A DNA stretch of 6,610 nucleotides, taken from positions 1 through 6,610 of the forward strand of contig JAAYHP010000119.1 in NCBI GenBank assembly GCA_012735355.1, in the 5' to 3' direction. The position numbers were made by a program, and so were the translations under genes. This stretch comes from Lysinibacillus sp. (lineage in GTDB: Bacteria > Bacillota > Bacilli > Bacillales_A > Planococcaceae). A model generated the notes under the pieces. It was given only the letters and a program-made list of their open reading frames with translations. It did not search any database and was not told the origin of the DNA. Positions 1 to 5,695 of this stretch are shown piece by piece (position 1 is the stretch's first letter; each line of letters opens with the position of its first letter).

Positions 1-1099
1 GAAGAGGTGTCATGCGTTTTTTCGTCGTTTCTTCAACAATTCGTAAATAACCCATTTCTCTAGGTGTTACGAAAGTTACCGCAAGACCGGATTTTCCTGC
101 ACGACCCGTACGACCAATTCGGTGTACGTAACTTTCTGGATCTTGTGGAATATCGAAGTTGTAAACGTGGGAAACGCCTGAAATATCTAAGCCACGAGCT
201 GCAACGTCTGTAGCAACAAGAATATCAATTCGATTTTCTTTAAATTGACGTAACACTTGAAGACGTTTCGCTTGGCTTAAGTCCCCGTGAATCCCTTCTG
301 CTAAATAACCGCGAATATTTAAAGCTTGAGCTAATTCATCGACTCTTCGCTTTGTACGACCAAAAACGATCGCGAGTTCCGGTTGATGCACATTCAATAA
401 ACGAGTTAAAATCTCAAATTTTTCTCGTTCTTGTGCTTTTACAAAATATTGCTCAATATTTTCAACGGTCATTTCCTTAGATTTAATTTTTACTTCTTCT
501 GGATTTTTCATGAAATTCGTAGCGATTTTACGAATCGCTGGAGGCATCGTTGCAGAGAACAATAATGTTTGGCGTTCTTCAGGTACATTTTCTAAAATTG
601 CATTAATGTCGTCGATGAAGCCCATGTTTAACATTTCATCAGCTTCGTCTAAAACAAGCGTTTGCACCTTTTCTAATTTCAACGTACGACGGTTAATATG
701 GTCGATAATTCGCCCTGGTGTACCAACAATAATTTGCGGTTTATTTTTCAACGCGCGAATTTGTCTACTAATATCTTGACCGCCGTATACGGATAAGATC
801 TTTACTCGCTTGTCATATCCGATTTTATATAGTTCTTCTGAAACTTGGATTGCCAGTTCGCGAGTCGGTGCAATAATTAATGCTTGAATGTCCGTACTTT
901 TTGTATCAATCTTTTCGATAATCGGAATACCGAAAGCTGCAGTTTTACCAGTACCAGTTTGGGCTTGTCCGATAATGTCCCGACCTTCTAAAGCATATTT
1001 AATGGTACCTTCTTGAATCGGTGTTGCTTCCTCAAACCCCATGCGTTTAAGGGAACGTAATGTTGATTCACTAATATTAAATTCTGAAAAATTTGTCAA
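1..1099 (-). CDS. cshA: DEAD-box ATP-dependent RNA helicase CshA, N-terminal part (cut by window edge)
   Basis: An ATP-dependent RNA helicase that unwinds short RNA duplexes; in Bacillales CshA works in RNA decay, ribosome assembly and cold adaptation in the cytoplasm. The visible 366 codons hold both RecA-like domains: a Q motif ending at Q29, Walker A AQTGTGKT (46-53), PTRELA, DEAD (151-154), SAT (182-184), [10 protein letters not shown], and HRIGRTGR (326-333). The C-terminal extension lies off the left edge. The start is TTG at 1099, giving [12 protein letters not shown], which fits the family N-terminus. AAGGAG lies 10 bases upstream. A second in-frame TTG at 1108 is too close to that site, and the first in-frame ATG (M20) would remove most of the Q motif. 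The gene has its own leader, separated from the upstream hydrolase by a terminator. Family assignment is firm; CshA rather than another DEAD-box paralogue rests on close similarity to remembered B. subtilis CshA and on the gene order after murF. Confidence 0.95.
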   Translation of the reverse strand, partial: MTNFSEFNISESTLRSLKRMGFEEATPIQEGTIKYALEGRDIIGQAQTGTGKTAAFGIPIIEKIDTKSTDIQALIIAPTRELAIQVSEELYKIGYDKRVKILSVYGGQDISRQIRALKNKPQIIVGTPGRIIDHINRRTLKLEKVQTLVLDEADEMLNMGFIDDINAILENVPEERQTLLFSATMPPAIRKIATNFMKNPEEVKIKSKEMTVENIEQYFVKAQEREKFEILTRLLNVHQPELAIVFGRTKRRVDELAQALNIRGYLAEGIHGDLSQAKRLQVLRQFKENRIDILVATDVAARGLDISGVSHVYNFDIPQDPESYVHRIGRTGRAGKSGLAVTFVTPREMGYLRIVEETTKKRMTPL

Positions 1100-1149
1100 A
1101 CTCTTCAATCTCCTTTTTTCGTAAGTCGACAAATGGTTACATTTTCAGA
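1083..1149 (-). promoter_or_regulatory. Candidate translation-control hairpin over the cshA start codon
   Basis: On the cshA mRNA strand, AUUUGUCGA (1134 to 1126) is complementary to UUGACAAAU (1099 to 1091, start codon plus two codons), giving 9 pairs with one G-U. Directly outside it, UCUGAAAA (1149 to 1142) pairs perfectly with UUUUCAGA (1090 to 1083) for 8 more pairs. A 7-base bulge (1141-1135) on the leader side separates the two helices. The 26-base loop carries the AAGGAG ribosome-binding site. The complementarity is seen directly. That it controls translation is inference: the helix would hide the UUG start codon, and a duplex-unwinding protein could act on its own message. Many pairs are A-U, so the fold may be only marginally stable. 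Confidence 0.45.
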
Positions 1150-1163
1150 TTGAGTCGGCAAAT
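1124..1163 (-). repeat. Two-copy direct repeat ATTTGYCGACT in the cshA leader
   Basis: On the minus strand ATTTGCCGACT (1163 to 1153) and ATTTGTCGACT (1134 to 1124) match at 10 of 11 bases, 29 bp apart. The second copy is the one fully complementary to the cshA start region. The first could pair there too, with one C-A mismatch, so the two copies could compete for the same target. No known regulator motif is recognised. Confidence 0.5.
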
Positions 1164-1180
1164 TTCGAGCCTTGTCATTT

Positions 1181-1190
1181 GGAACGTTCC
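1181..1190. repeat. Perfect 10-bp palindrome GGAACGTTCC
   Basis: A perfect 10-base palindrome in the cshA leader, between the GGGATTG inverted repeat and the direct repeats. It resembles a dimer-binding site, but it lacks the four-base spacer of the Bacillus LexA box (GAACNNNNGTTC) and fits no other operator I know. It may be chance. Confidence 0.25.
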
Positions 1191-1205
1191 GTAACTTTAA
1201 TAAAT

Positions 1206-1233
1206 GGGATTGTATTAAAATTTTTGCAATCCC
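1206..1233. repeat. Inverted repeat GGGATTG/CAATCCC upstream of cshA
   Basis: Seven-base perfect arms, GGGATTG (1206-1212) and CAATCCC (1227-1233), surround a 14-base A/T-rich spacer. Read on the minus strand, the cshA-proximal arm overlaps TACAAT (1214 to 1209), a 5-of-6 match to the sigma-A -10 box, but no good -35 hexamer sits 16-19 bases upstream of it. The repeat could be an operator on a weak cshA promoter or a leader hairpin. There is no U-run after it on the minus strand, so it is not a terminator for cshA-direction transcripts. Confidence 0.35.
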
Positions 1234-1256
1234 TAATAATTTATATGAAAAGGAAA

Positions 1257-1274
1257 GCCCGGTCTTTGCCGAGC
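1257..1274 (-). other. GC-rich hairpin in the cshA upstream region, possible second terminator
   Basis: On the minus strand GCTCGG, loop CAAAGA, then CCGGGC forms six pairs with one G-U; on the plus strand the same position is a C-A mismatch, so the fold favours minus-strand RNA. It is followed by TTTCCTTTTC, an interrupted T-rich stretch. It could be a back-up terminator behind the stronger one at 1326-1361 or part of a long cshA leader. The U-tract is too broken for a firm terminator call. Confidence 0.3.
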
Positions 1275-1325
1275 GGTTCAATTCTATACATCGTTATTTT
1301 CGGATAGAATGAAACCGATAAATTC

Positions 1326-1361
1326 AAAAAAAAGTACTCTTCCAATCATTGAAGAGTCTTT
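1326..1361 (-). terminator. Rho-independent terminator after the hydrolase gene
   Basis: In minus-strand RNA ACUCUUC (1357-1351) pairs with GAAGAGU (1342-1336) across an 8-base loop, and an 8-base U-run follows at 1333-1326. CUUU/AAAG can extend the stem past a one-base bulge. It lies about 70 bases after the hydrolase stop codon and would end transcription of the ddl-murF-hydrolase unit before cshA. Confidence 0.75.
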
Positions 1362-1433
1362 GTATAAAATGTATCCATTGCTTAAGATAGTCTAACATGC
1401 TGAACGAAAAATATCCAACGATATTGCTTTTTA

Positions 1434-2135
1434 TTAGTAACTATTTTTATTTTGTAAAAATTGTAATACATCTGGAAACCAAGTATCTGCATCTTCACTG
1501 TAACAAATATGATGTTTTCCACAAGATGAAAAGTAAAGAAACTTTTCACTCGTTGGAAGTTTGTCATACAAATATTGGGCGGTCATATAAGGAACGATGC
1601 CATCACACTTCCCCTGAACAATGAATGTTGGTACATCAATCGAATCAATATAAGGCTCTACTTTTCGAACAATCTTCATAAATTGAACTGCTGCACTAAC
1701 AGGTACATTTTTAAGTTTGTACTCATACATTTTAAATAATTCATTGTTTTGCAAGCGACCTTCAATTGCCTCTTTTGAAAATTTTTGGAGGTCACTTAAT
1801 ATTTGTTTTGGAGCAATATATTTCACCGCTGCACTAAGCAGTACAAGTTTTTTTACAGGGTATCGTTTAGCTAAATATAGGGCGATTACACCACCCATGG
1901 AAAAACCGATAACGTATACGTCATCCACCTTTTCCGCTAATCGCTTATAGGCAATTTCCGCATCCATTAACCAATGTTCCGCCGTATATCCTTTAAGCGA
2001 AAGGGTTTTACCATGTCCGCATAGCGTGGGTGTTACTACAAGCCAATCGGTATTTTGTTGTAAGTACTTTGCTAATGGTTCTACTTCATATGGTCCGCCG
2101 GAAAAACCGTGCAATATTAATACACCTACAGACAA
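1434..2135 (-). CDS. Alpha/beta-hydrolase, carboxylesterase/monoacylglycerol-lipase type
   Basis: A 233-residue soluble alpha/beta-hydrolase, probably cytoplasmic, likely hydrolysing carboxylic esters; the substrate cannot be read from sequence. Visible features are the oxyanion-hole strand HGFSGG (9-14), the nucleophile elbow GFSMGG with Ser79, the acid Asp178 in GKCDGIVP, and the histidine in GKHHIC (H208, or H209). These match the compact Est30/YvaK-like esterases of Bacillales, which are usually about 235-250 residues. I chose TTG at 2135 because AGGAG (2148-2144) stands eight bases before it. The longer frame from GTG at 2144 adds three residues, but that GTG shares a base with the same AGGAG. 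The gene follows murF after a 45-base gap that contains an intrinsic terminator, so it may be read at a lower level than ddl-murF. A link to cell-wall metabolism is only positional. Confidence 0.88.
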   Translation of the reverse strand: MSVGVLILHGFSGGPYEVEPLAKYLQQNTDWLVVTPTLCGHGKTLSLKGYTAEHWLMDAEIAYKRLAEKVDDVYVIGFSMGGVIALYLAKRYPVKKLVLLSAAVKYIAPKQILSDLQKFSKEAIEGRLQNNELFKMYEYKLKNVPVSAAVQFMKIVRKVEPYIDSIDVPTFIVQGKCDGIVPYMTAQYLYDKLPTSEKFLYFSSCGKHHICYSEDADTWFPDVLQFLQNKNSY

Positions 2136-2143
2136 ATTCAACA

Positions 2144-2148
2144 CTCCT
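2144..2148 (-). promoter_or_regulatory. Ribosome-binding site that decides the hydrolase start
   Basis: AGGAG on the minus strand has an eight-base spacer to TTG at 2135, a normal Bacillus distance. The GTG at 2144 overlaps it and the next TTG (2141) is only two bases away. The site begins two bases after the U-run of the murF terminator. Confidence 0.65.
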
Positions 2149-2150
2149 GT

Positions 2151-2182
2151 AAAAAAAGAATCCGCAAGCGCGAATTCTTTTT
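2151..2182 (-). terminator. Intrinsic terminator between murF and the hydrolase
   Basis: In minus-strand RNA, AAAAAGAAUUCGC (2182-2170) pairs with GCGGAUUCUUUUU (2165-2153) over a GCUU tetraloop: 13 pairs with one G-U, and a 7-base U-run at 2157-2151. On the plus strand that G-U is a C-A mismatch, so the signal is oriented with murF. The stem overlaps the murF stop codon, and the hydrolase ribosome-binding site begins two bases after the U-run. It should cut most ddl-murF transcripts, leaving the hydrolase to read-through or to an unseen promoter inside murF. Confidence 0.75.
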
Positions 2183-3539
2183 ATTTAAACTCCTCTAAAA
2201 TCTTTTCGAGTTTCATTCCTCTTGAACCTTTAAGTAAAATTAGTGATTCTTCACTGGCATGTTTTTTAATGTAATGAACTATTTCTTCATGTTGATTTTC
2301 CGTATACATTATTCGATCGTTATACTTAGAAACTAATTTGTCATAAAGCCATTTCATTCGAGGACCAAATAAACAAATTCTATTGATTGAGTCATCAATA
2401 TGTTCTGCCATTTGCTCATGGAAATGTTGCTCATCTTCACCTAATTCCAACATATCCCCTAAAATGAGCCACTTATCTTTTCTCATGCTCGTTGATTTTA
2501 CAAACTCAATGGCCGCTTTCATGGATGTTGGTGCTGCGTTATATGCATCATTAATGAACAATATCCCATTTAATAAAAGAGGTTGCATTCGCATATCTGT
2601 TAAAGATACTTGTTCAAGACCTTGGCGGATTTCTGCTTCTGATAATCCTAACGATTTTGCAACGAGCATAGCGCTTAAAGAGTTTTTCACTTGATGTTTT
2701 CCTAAAATAGGGATGGAAAACTCCCCTTCCAACTCACCATTTACAACAAATCGGCTGCCTTTTTCCGTCATTTCAATTTCTTGAATTGACAAATGATTTT
2801 TCGTATGGAAACCGAAAGATTTTGATTTCAGATGATTCTCTGCCTCTACTAACGCTTTTAGCAACGGTTCATCTCCATCGTAAAATAAAATTCCTTCCGA
2901 ATCTAAACCTTGAATAATTTCGAACTTAGCTTTTGCGATACCTTCTCTTGAGCCGAGATCTTGCATGTGGGCTTCACCGATATTCGTAATTACAGCATAA
3001 TGGGGTTTCGCTAGTTTTGATAAAAACTCAATTTCACCAAAACTGCTCATTCCCAATTCCAATACTGCAATTTCTGTATCTTCATCAAGGGACAAAATTG
3101 TAATAGGTAATCCTAATTCATTATTAAAATTACCAATCGTTTTTTGAACTTTATAAAAAGGAGAAAGGAGGCTTGCTAAAATATCCTTTGTCGAAGTCTT
3201 TCCATTGGAACCTGTAACGCCAATAAACTTCGACTGTAATTCCGCACGATACTTTTGTGCCATTAGTTGCAATGCGTTCTCGCAATCTTCCACAAAAAGA
3301 ATCGGCACACCTTTTGGAGGGTTCGGTTCATCTTTTAACCAAAGGGAACAACTAGCTCCTTTTTCAAAAGCTTGAGATACAAACTTATGTCCATTCGTTG
3401 TTTCTCCTCGGAAGGGAATAAATAAATCTCCCTCTTTTATCGTTCTCGTATCGATGGAAACCCCAGTTACATACGTACTTTCATATTCACCTGCATCGAT
3501 ATTTAACCATTCAGCAATTTCCTTAATTGTTTTTCTCAT
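2181..3539 (-). CDS. murF: UDP-N-acetylmuramoyl-tripeptide--D-alanyl-D-alanine ligase MurF
   Basis: The last cytoplasmic amino-acid ligase of peptidoglycan precursor synthesis: with ATP it joins D-Ala-D-Ala to UDP-MurNAc-tripeptide. The 452 residues are a normal MurF length. Visible parts are the N-terminal substrate domain with DTRTIKEGDLF (from residue 30), the P-loop TGSNGKTS (109-116), NFNNELGLP (137-145), the Mg-binding E161 in LELGMS, NIGEAHM with H191, the likely carbamylated lysine K205 in AKAKFEI, DAYNAAP (331-337), and a C-terminal domain with GDMLELG and GSRGMK. ATG at 3539 follows GTGGGA, a modest ribosome-binding site, which begins right after the ddl stop codon. The 11-base gap points to translational coupling with ddl, which makes its dipeptide substrate. 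The stop codon lies inside the terminator stem downstream. No key residue looks missing. Confidence 0.97.
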   Translation of the reverse strand: MRKTIKEIAEWLNIDAGEYESTYVTGVSIDTRTIKEGDLFIPFRGETTNGHKFVSQAFEKGASCSLWLKDEPNPPKGVPILFVEDCENALQLMAQKYRAELQSKFIGVTGSNGKTSTKDILASLLSPFYKVQKTIGNFNNELGLPITILSLDEDTEIAVLELGMSSFGEIEFLSKLAKPHYAVITNIGEAHMQDLGSREGIAKAKFEIIQGLDSEGILFYDGDEPLLKALVEAENHLKSKSFGFHTKNHLSIQEIEMTEKGSRFVVNGELEGEFSIPILGKHQVKNSLSAMLVAKSLGLSEAEIRQGLEQVSLTDMRMQPLLLNGILFINDAYNAAPTSMKAAIEFVKSTSMRKDKWLILGDMLELGEDEQHFHEQMAEHIDDSINRICLFGPRMKWLYDKLVSKYNDRIMYTENQHEEIVHYIKKHASEESLILLKGSRGMKLEKILEEFK

Positions 3540-3550
3540 ATCAATCCCAC

Positions 3551-4624
3551 TTATTCCCTATTAAATTGAAGTTGTTGTTTTTCATTATGACGCTCTACGG
3601 CAAGTTCAATTAACTTATCAATTAATTCCGGATAGCTTAATCCACTATTTTGCCACAAAAGGGGATACATGCTTACAGGAGTAAAACCAGGCATCGTGTT
3701 CACTTCATTGATAAACACTTCTTCACCGCGCACGAAAAAGTCAGCTCGAACAAGCCCAGCGCAATCTAAAATTTTAAAAGCTCGAATCGCCATATCCTTC
3801 ATTGTTGCTTCCACTTCAGAAGGAATTTCAGCGGGGATAACTAAACTTGTGGAGCCATCTTTATATTTTGACTCATAATCATAAAATTCTGTCGTCGGTT
3901 TAATTTCACCCGCAACAGATACTTTTGGCTCGTTATTTCCTAACACAGCCATTTCAATTTCCCGGGCTTCAATACCCTGTTCTATAATGACTTTTCGGTC
4001 GTATTTGAAAGCGATATGAATGGCTTCTTCCAACTCTTCCCTATTCGAAGCTTTATTAATGCCTACACTAGATCCTAAATTAGCAGGCTTTACAAACATT
4101 GGATATTGAAGTTCTTTTTCACATTTTGAAAGTAGTTCCTCTTTATTTCGATCCCATTCGTAGCGAATAAAATAAACGAAAGGTACTTGCTTAAGTCCTG
4201 CAACACTAAATAATTGCTTCATAACCACTTTATCCATTCCAGCAGAAGAAGCTAAAACGCCATTTCCAACATAAGGAAGGTTCAATACTTCCAGTAAACC
4301 TTGAACTGTACCATCTTCACCATTCGTACCATGTAACAATGGGAAAATAACATCAAATTTTGCTTGGTTTCCATCTTTATCTAAAATGAATTCAATGATG
4401 TGATTTGGTTTACTTTCACTTTTCTTAAATTGTAAATCTTCTTCAGTCTCGGCTGGTTTAGTCAGCTGTGGGCCACGGCACCATTCTCCATCAAGAGTGA
4501 TATATATTGGAATGACCTCATATTTGTTGAAATCAATCGCCTTTGTTATTGCAGTAGCGGTAGTTAACGATACTTCATGCTCCGCAGATTTCCCCCCATA
4601 TAATAATCCGATTCGTTTTTTCAT
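3551..4624 (-). CDS. ddl: D-alanine--D-alanine ligase
   Basis: An ATP-grasp enzyme of the cytoplasm that condenses two D-alanines into the dipeptide used by MurF. The 357 residues match the Bacillales Ddl length. Visible motifs are [11 protein letters not shown] with the active-site E15, [12 protein letters not shown] in the first domain, NLGSSVGI (182-189, S185 being the expected active-site serine), EFYDYESKY (246-254), and [11 protein letters not shown] with the Mg ligands E307 and N309. Y254 of the KY pair is the residue that, as I recall the family literature, is phenylalanine in the D-Ala-D-Lac ligases of naturally vancomycin-resistant lactic acid bacteria, so ordinary D-Ala-D-Ala termini are expected. 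A strong GGAGG stands seven bases before ATG 4624. The gene leads the ddl-murF unit, and the terminator upstream means it needs a promoter of its own. B. subtilis calls its counterpart ddl or ddlA. Confidence 0.97.
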   Translation of the reverse strand: MKKRIGLLYGGKSAEHEVSLTTATAITKAIDFNKYEVIPIYITLDGEWCRGPQLTKPAETEEDLQFKKSESKPNHIIEFILDKDGNQAKFDVIFPLLHGTNGEDGTVQGLLEVLNLPYVGNGVLASSAGMDKVVMKQLFSVAGLKQVPFVYFIRYEWDRNKEELLSKCEKELQYPMFVKPANLGSSVGINKASNREELEEAIHIAFKYDRKVIIEQGIEAREIEMAVLGNNEPKVSVAGEIKPTTEFYDYESKYKDGSTSLVIPAEIPSEVEATMKDMAIRAFKILDCAGLVRADFFVRGEEVFINEVNTMPGFTPVSMYPLLWQNSGLSYPELIDKLIELAVERHNEKQQLQFNRE

Positions 4625-4653
4625 TATTCGACCTCCAAATATTGAGTATTACT

Positions 4654-4693
4654 AGTTTATCATGAAAAGAAATGATTCATGAATAAATCATGC
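4654..4693 (-). promoter_or_regulatory. Candidate ddl promoter region with clustered TCATG repeats
   Basis: The preceding gene ends in a terminator, so a ddl promoter is expected here. On the minus strand TAAACT (4659 to 4654), preceded by TGA, is a possible extended -10 box, but the -35 position holds only TCATGA. The stretch also contains TCATG three times (4660, 4677, 4688) and an inverted repeat ATGATT (4672-4677)/AATCAT (4686-4691) with TTCATGAA nested inside. These repeats could be an operator; no known regulator is recognised. Confidence 0.3.
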
Positions 4694-4699
4694 GAAAAG

Positions 4700-4740
4700 A
4701 AAAAAACTCCCTTGTCCTTGGGGAACCACCCTCAGGGAGT
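4700..4740 (-). terminator. Rho-independent terminator after the 249-residue gene
   Basis: In minus-strand RNA ACUCCCU (4740-4734) pairs with AGGGAGU (4712-4706) across a 21-base loop that can fold further (GGG with CCC), followed by a 7-base U-run at 4706-4700. It begins one base after the stop codon of the upstream gene and separates it from ddl. Confidence 0.85.
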
Positions 4741-4741
4741 G

Positions 4742-5491
4742 TTACTTTAATTGAATAAGTTCATCGCATTCATTGTTCAATATTTCTTTTAAATCATCCC
4801 ACACTTCATCAGGGTAATCATAATCATAGAGTGTCCGAATTTCAATACCGAAGTGATGGTTAGGTTTTTCCATTTTATAAAGTGATAACAATGCACCTTC
4901 TTTAAAATGATTTCGGTATGTCTTTAATGTTGAAACATCGAGCGTCGGTATTGTCTCCTTTGACTTTCTACGCCAAAATCCGCCAATAGCTTCTTTTTCT
5001 TTGATAATATTATTTATGATTGAAGATATGAGGAGCTCTGAATCTTCTAGAAAGCGGAAGTAAATTTTTACTGATTTGTTATCAGCTGAGGAGCAATAGA
5101 CGTAACGATTTTGCAATTTAACAAAAAACGGCGTTGTCACCGGTTCTTTTTTATGCCCTAAATATAGTAACTCCGCTTGTTCCATAGGAGTTAATTGATT
5201 CAAATATTTTTCATCCACAAAATCCACCCAACATAAATCTTTATTTGTATCTTCCATCTTTTTTATAAATTTTTGCAGTTCGTCGTTCGAAATATAATCT
5301 AGTTGGGTATGCATATTGAACAGACCATCTTTATAATCATGCTTTAACAGCAAAATATTTTTTATTGGATCAATCGCTCCAATAAACTGTTTTAAAGATA
5401 ATCCACCGAAAACAACAAAATGATTAACATCGTTCATATGTATATACAAATGATGTAGATAATCATCAATCGTCCGAATTTTTTTAGCCAT
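4742..5491 (-). CDS. Uncharacterised soluble protein between rodA and ddl
   Basis: I do not recognise this 249-residue family. The protein has no signal peptide, membrane helix or cysteine pair, so it is probably cytoplasmic. It reads as a mixed alpha/beta fold. An N-terminal part (about 1-60) has hydrophobic strands FVVFGGL and NILLLKHD. A middle part carries CWVDFVD (87-93) and a helix around EQAELLYLGHKK (104-115). A basic patch GFWRRKSK lies at 171-178, and the C-terminus is acidic (DYDYPDEVWDD, 223-233). No P-loop, GxSxG, helix-turn-helix or other catalytic motif is evident. ATG 5491 has a strong GGGAG seven bases upstream, and codon use looks like the neighbours', so it reads as a real resident gene. 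It is monocistronic: a terminator abuts its stop codon, and it diverges from rodA across 204 bases. Its place among wall genes suggests, but does not show, a role in envelope growth. Confidence 0.85.
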   Translation of the reverse strand: MAKKIRTIDDYLHHLYIHMNDVNHFVVFGGLSLKQFIGAIDPIKNILLLKHDYKDGLFNMHTQLDYISNDELQKFIKKMEDTNKDLCWVDFVDEKYLNQLTPMEQAELLYLGHKKEPVTTPFFVKLQNRYVYCSSADNKSVKIYFRFLEDSELLISSIINNIIKEKEAIGGFWRRKSKETIPTLDVSTLKTYRNHFKEGALLSLYKMEKPNHHFGIEIRTLYDYDYPDEVWDDLKEILNNECDELIQLK

Positions 5492-5527
5492 TCAATCACT
5501 CCCCAATACCGCAACAGTTATGTTTAT

Positions 5528-5557
5528 TTTATGATGTATTGAATTTTTTTGAAACAA
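5528..5557 (-). promoter_or_regulatory. Weak candidate promoter for the uncharacterised gene
   Basis: On the minus strand TTGTTT (5557-5552) and CATAAA (5533-5528) are partial -35 and -10 matches with an 18-base spacer, about 35 bases before the ATG at 5491. The -35 box lies in a short inverted repeat TGAAA/TTTCA (5550-5562). Only three and four of six bases match consensus, so this is tentative. Confidence 0.25.
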
Positions 5558-5589
5558 TTTCACTTGCGTTTCGTCACTACTTGTGTCTA

Positions 5590-5629
5590 TTCTGTAATGT
5601 ACATTTTTAAGCTATAATATGTTACAGAA
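5590..5629 (+). promoter_or_regulatory. Candidate rodA promoter framed by an inverted repeat
   Basis: A perfect sigma-A -10 box TATAAT stands at 5613-5618, which would place the transcript start near 5625 and leave a leader of about 70 bases before the ATG. The -35 position (5590-5595, 17-base spacer) reads TTCTGT, a poor match. Eight-base inverted repeats TTCTGTAA (5590-5597) and TTACAGAA (5622-5629) cover the -35 position and the expected start point, 32 bp centre to centre, about three helical turns. A perfect palindrome AATGTACATT (5596-5605) lies between. A weak -35 under one half-site fits control by an activator or repressor, but no known regulator motif matches. Confidence 0.5.
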
Positions 5630-5695
5630 CTTATGATACAGTATAAAAGTTAAGAAAACTCTTTATTGGAATATAAAAGAACACAGGTGGAAAAA

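Larger units (their letters stand above)
1100..1433. other. Gene-free region between the hydrolase and cshA
   Basis: These 334 bases hold no convincing gene. From right to left on the minus strand they contain the hydrolase terminator (1326-1361), a GC-rich hairpin (1257-1274), the GGGATTG inverted repeat, the GGAACGTTCC palindrome, the two ATTTGYCGACT repeats and the cshA ribosome-binding site (GGAG at 1113-1110). A cshA promoter must lie between about 1125 and 1325, but I cannot find a hexamer pair with good spacing. The long structured leader fits a gene controlled after transcription begins. Confidence 0.6.

Noticed and set aside
510..779. Plus-strand reading frame of 89 codons
   Set aside because: It lies wholly inside the cshA helicase core, whose motifs are intact in the minus frame, and it has no family resemblance of its own.
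1181..1190. LexA/SOS box at GGAACGTTCC
   Set aside because: The Bacillus LexA box needs a four-base spacer between GAAC and GTTC; here they abut.
1382..1624. Short reading frames on both strands over the 3' end of the hydrolase gene
   Set aside because: They overlap the real hydrolase frame and its downstream A/T-rich region, without a ribosome-binding site or recognisable product.
1717..2694. Plus-strand frames opposite the hydrolase and murF (77, 82 and 103 codons)
   Set aside because: They are antisense shadows of genes with complete family motifs; compositions are not protein-like.
3863..3865. Altered Ddl specificity (D-Ala-D-Lac, vancomycin resistance)
   Set aside because: The residue at 254 is tyrosine, the form expected for ordinary D-Ala-D-Ala ligases, and no van-type genes are nearby.
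3669..3878. Plus-strand frame of 69 codons opposite ddl
   Set aside because: It is antisense to the conserved C-terminal ATP-grasp domain of ddl, with no independent support.
5590..5629. WalR (YycF) binding box at the rodA promoter
   Set aside because: Each arm contains TGTAAY, one WalR half-site, which is tempting for a wall gene. But the WalR box is two direct half-sites five bases apart, and neither arm has a second one at that spacing.
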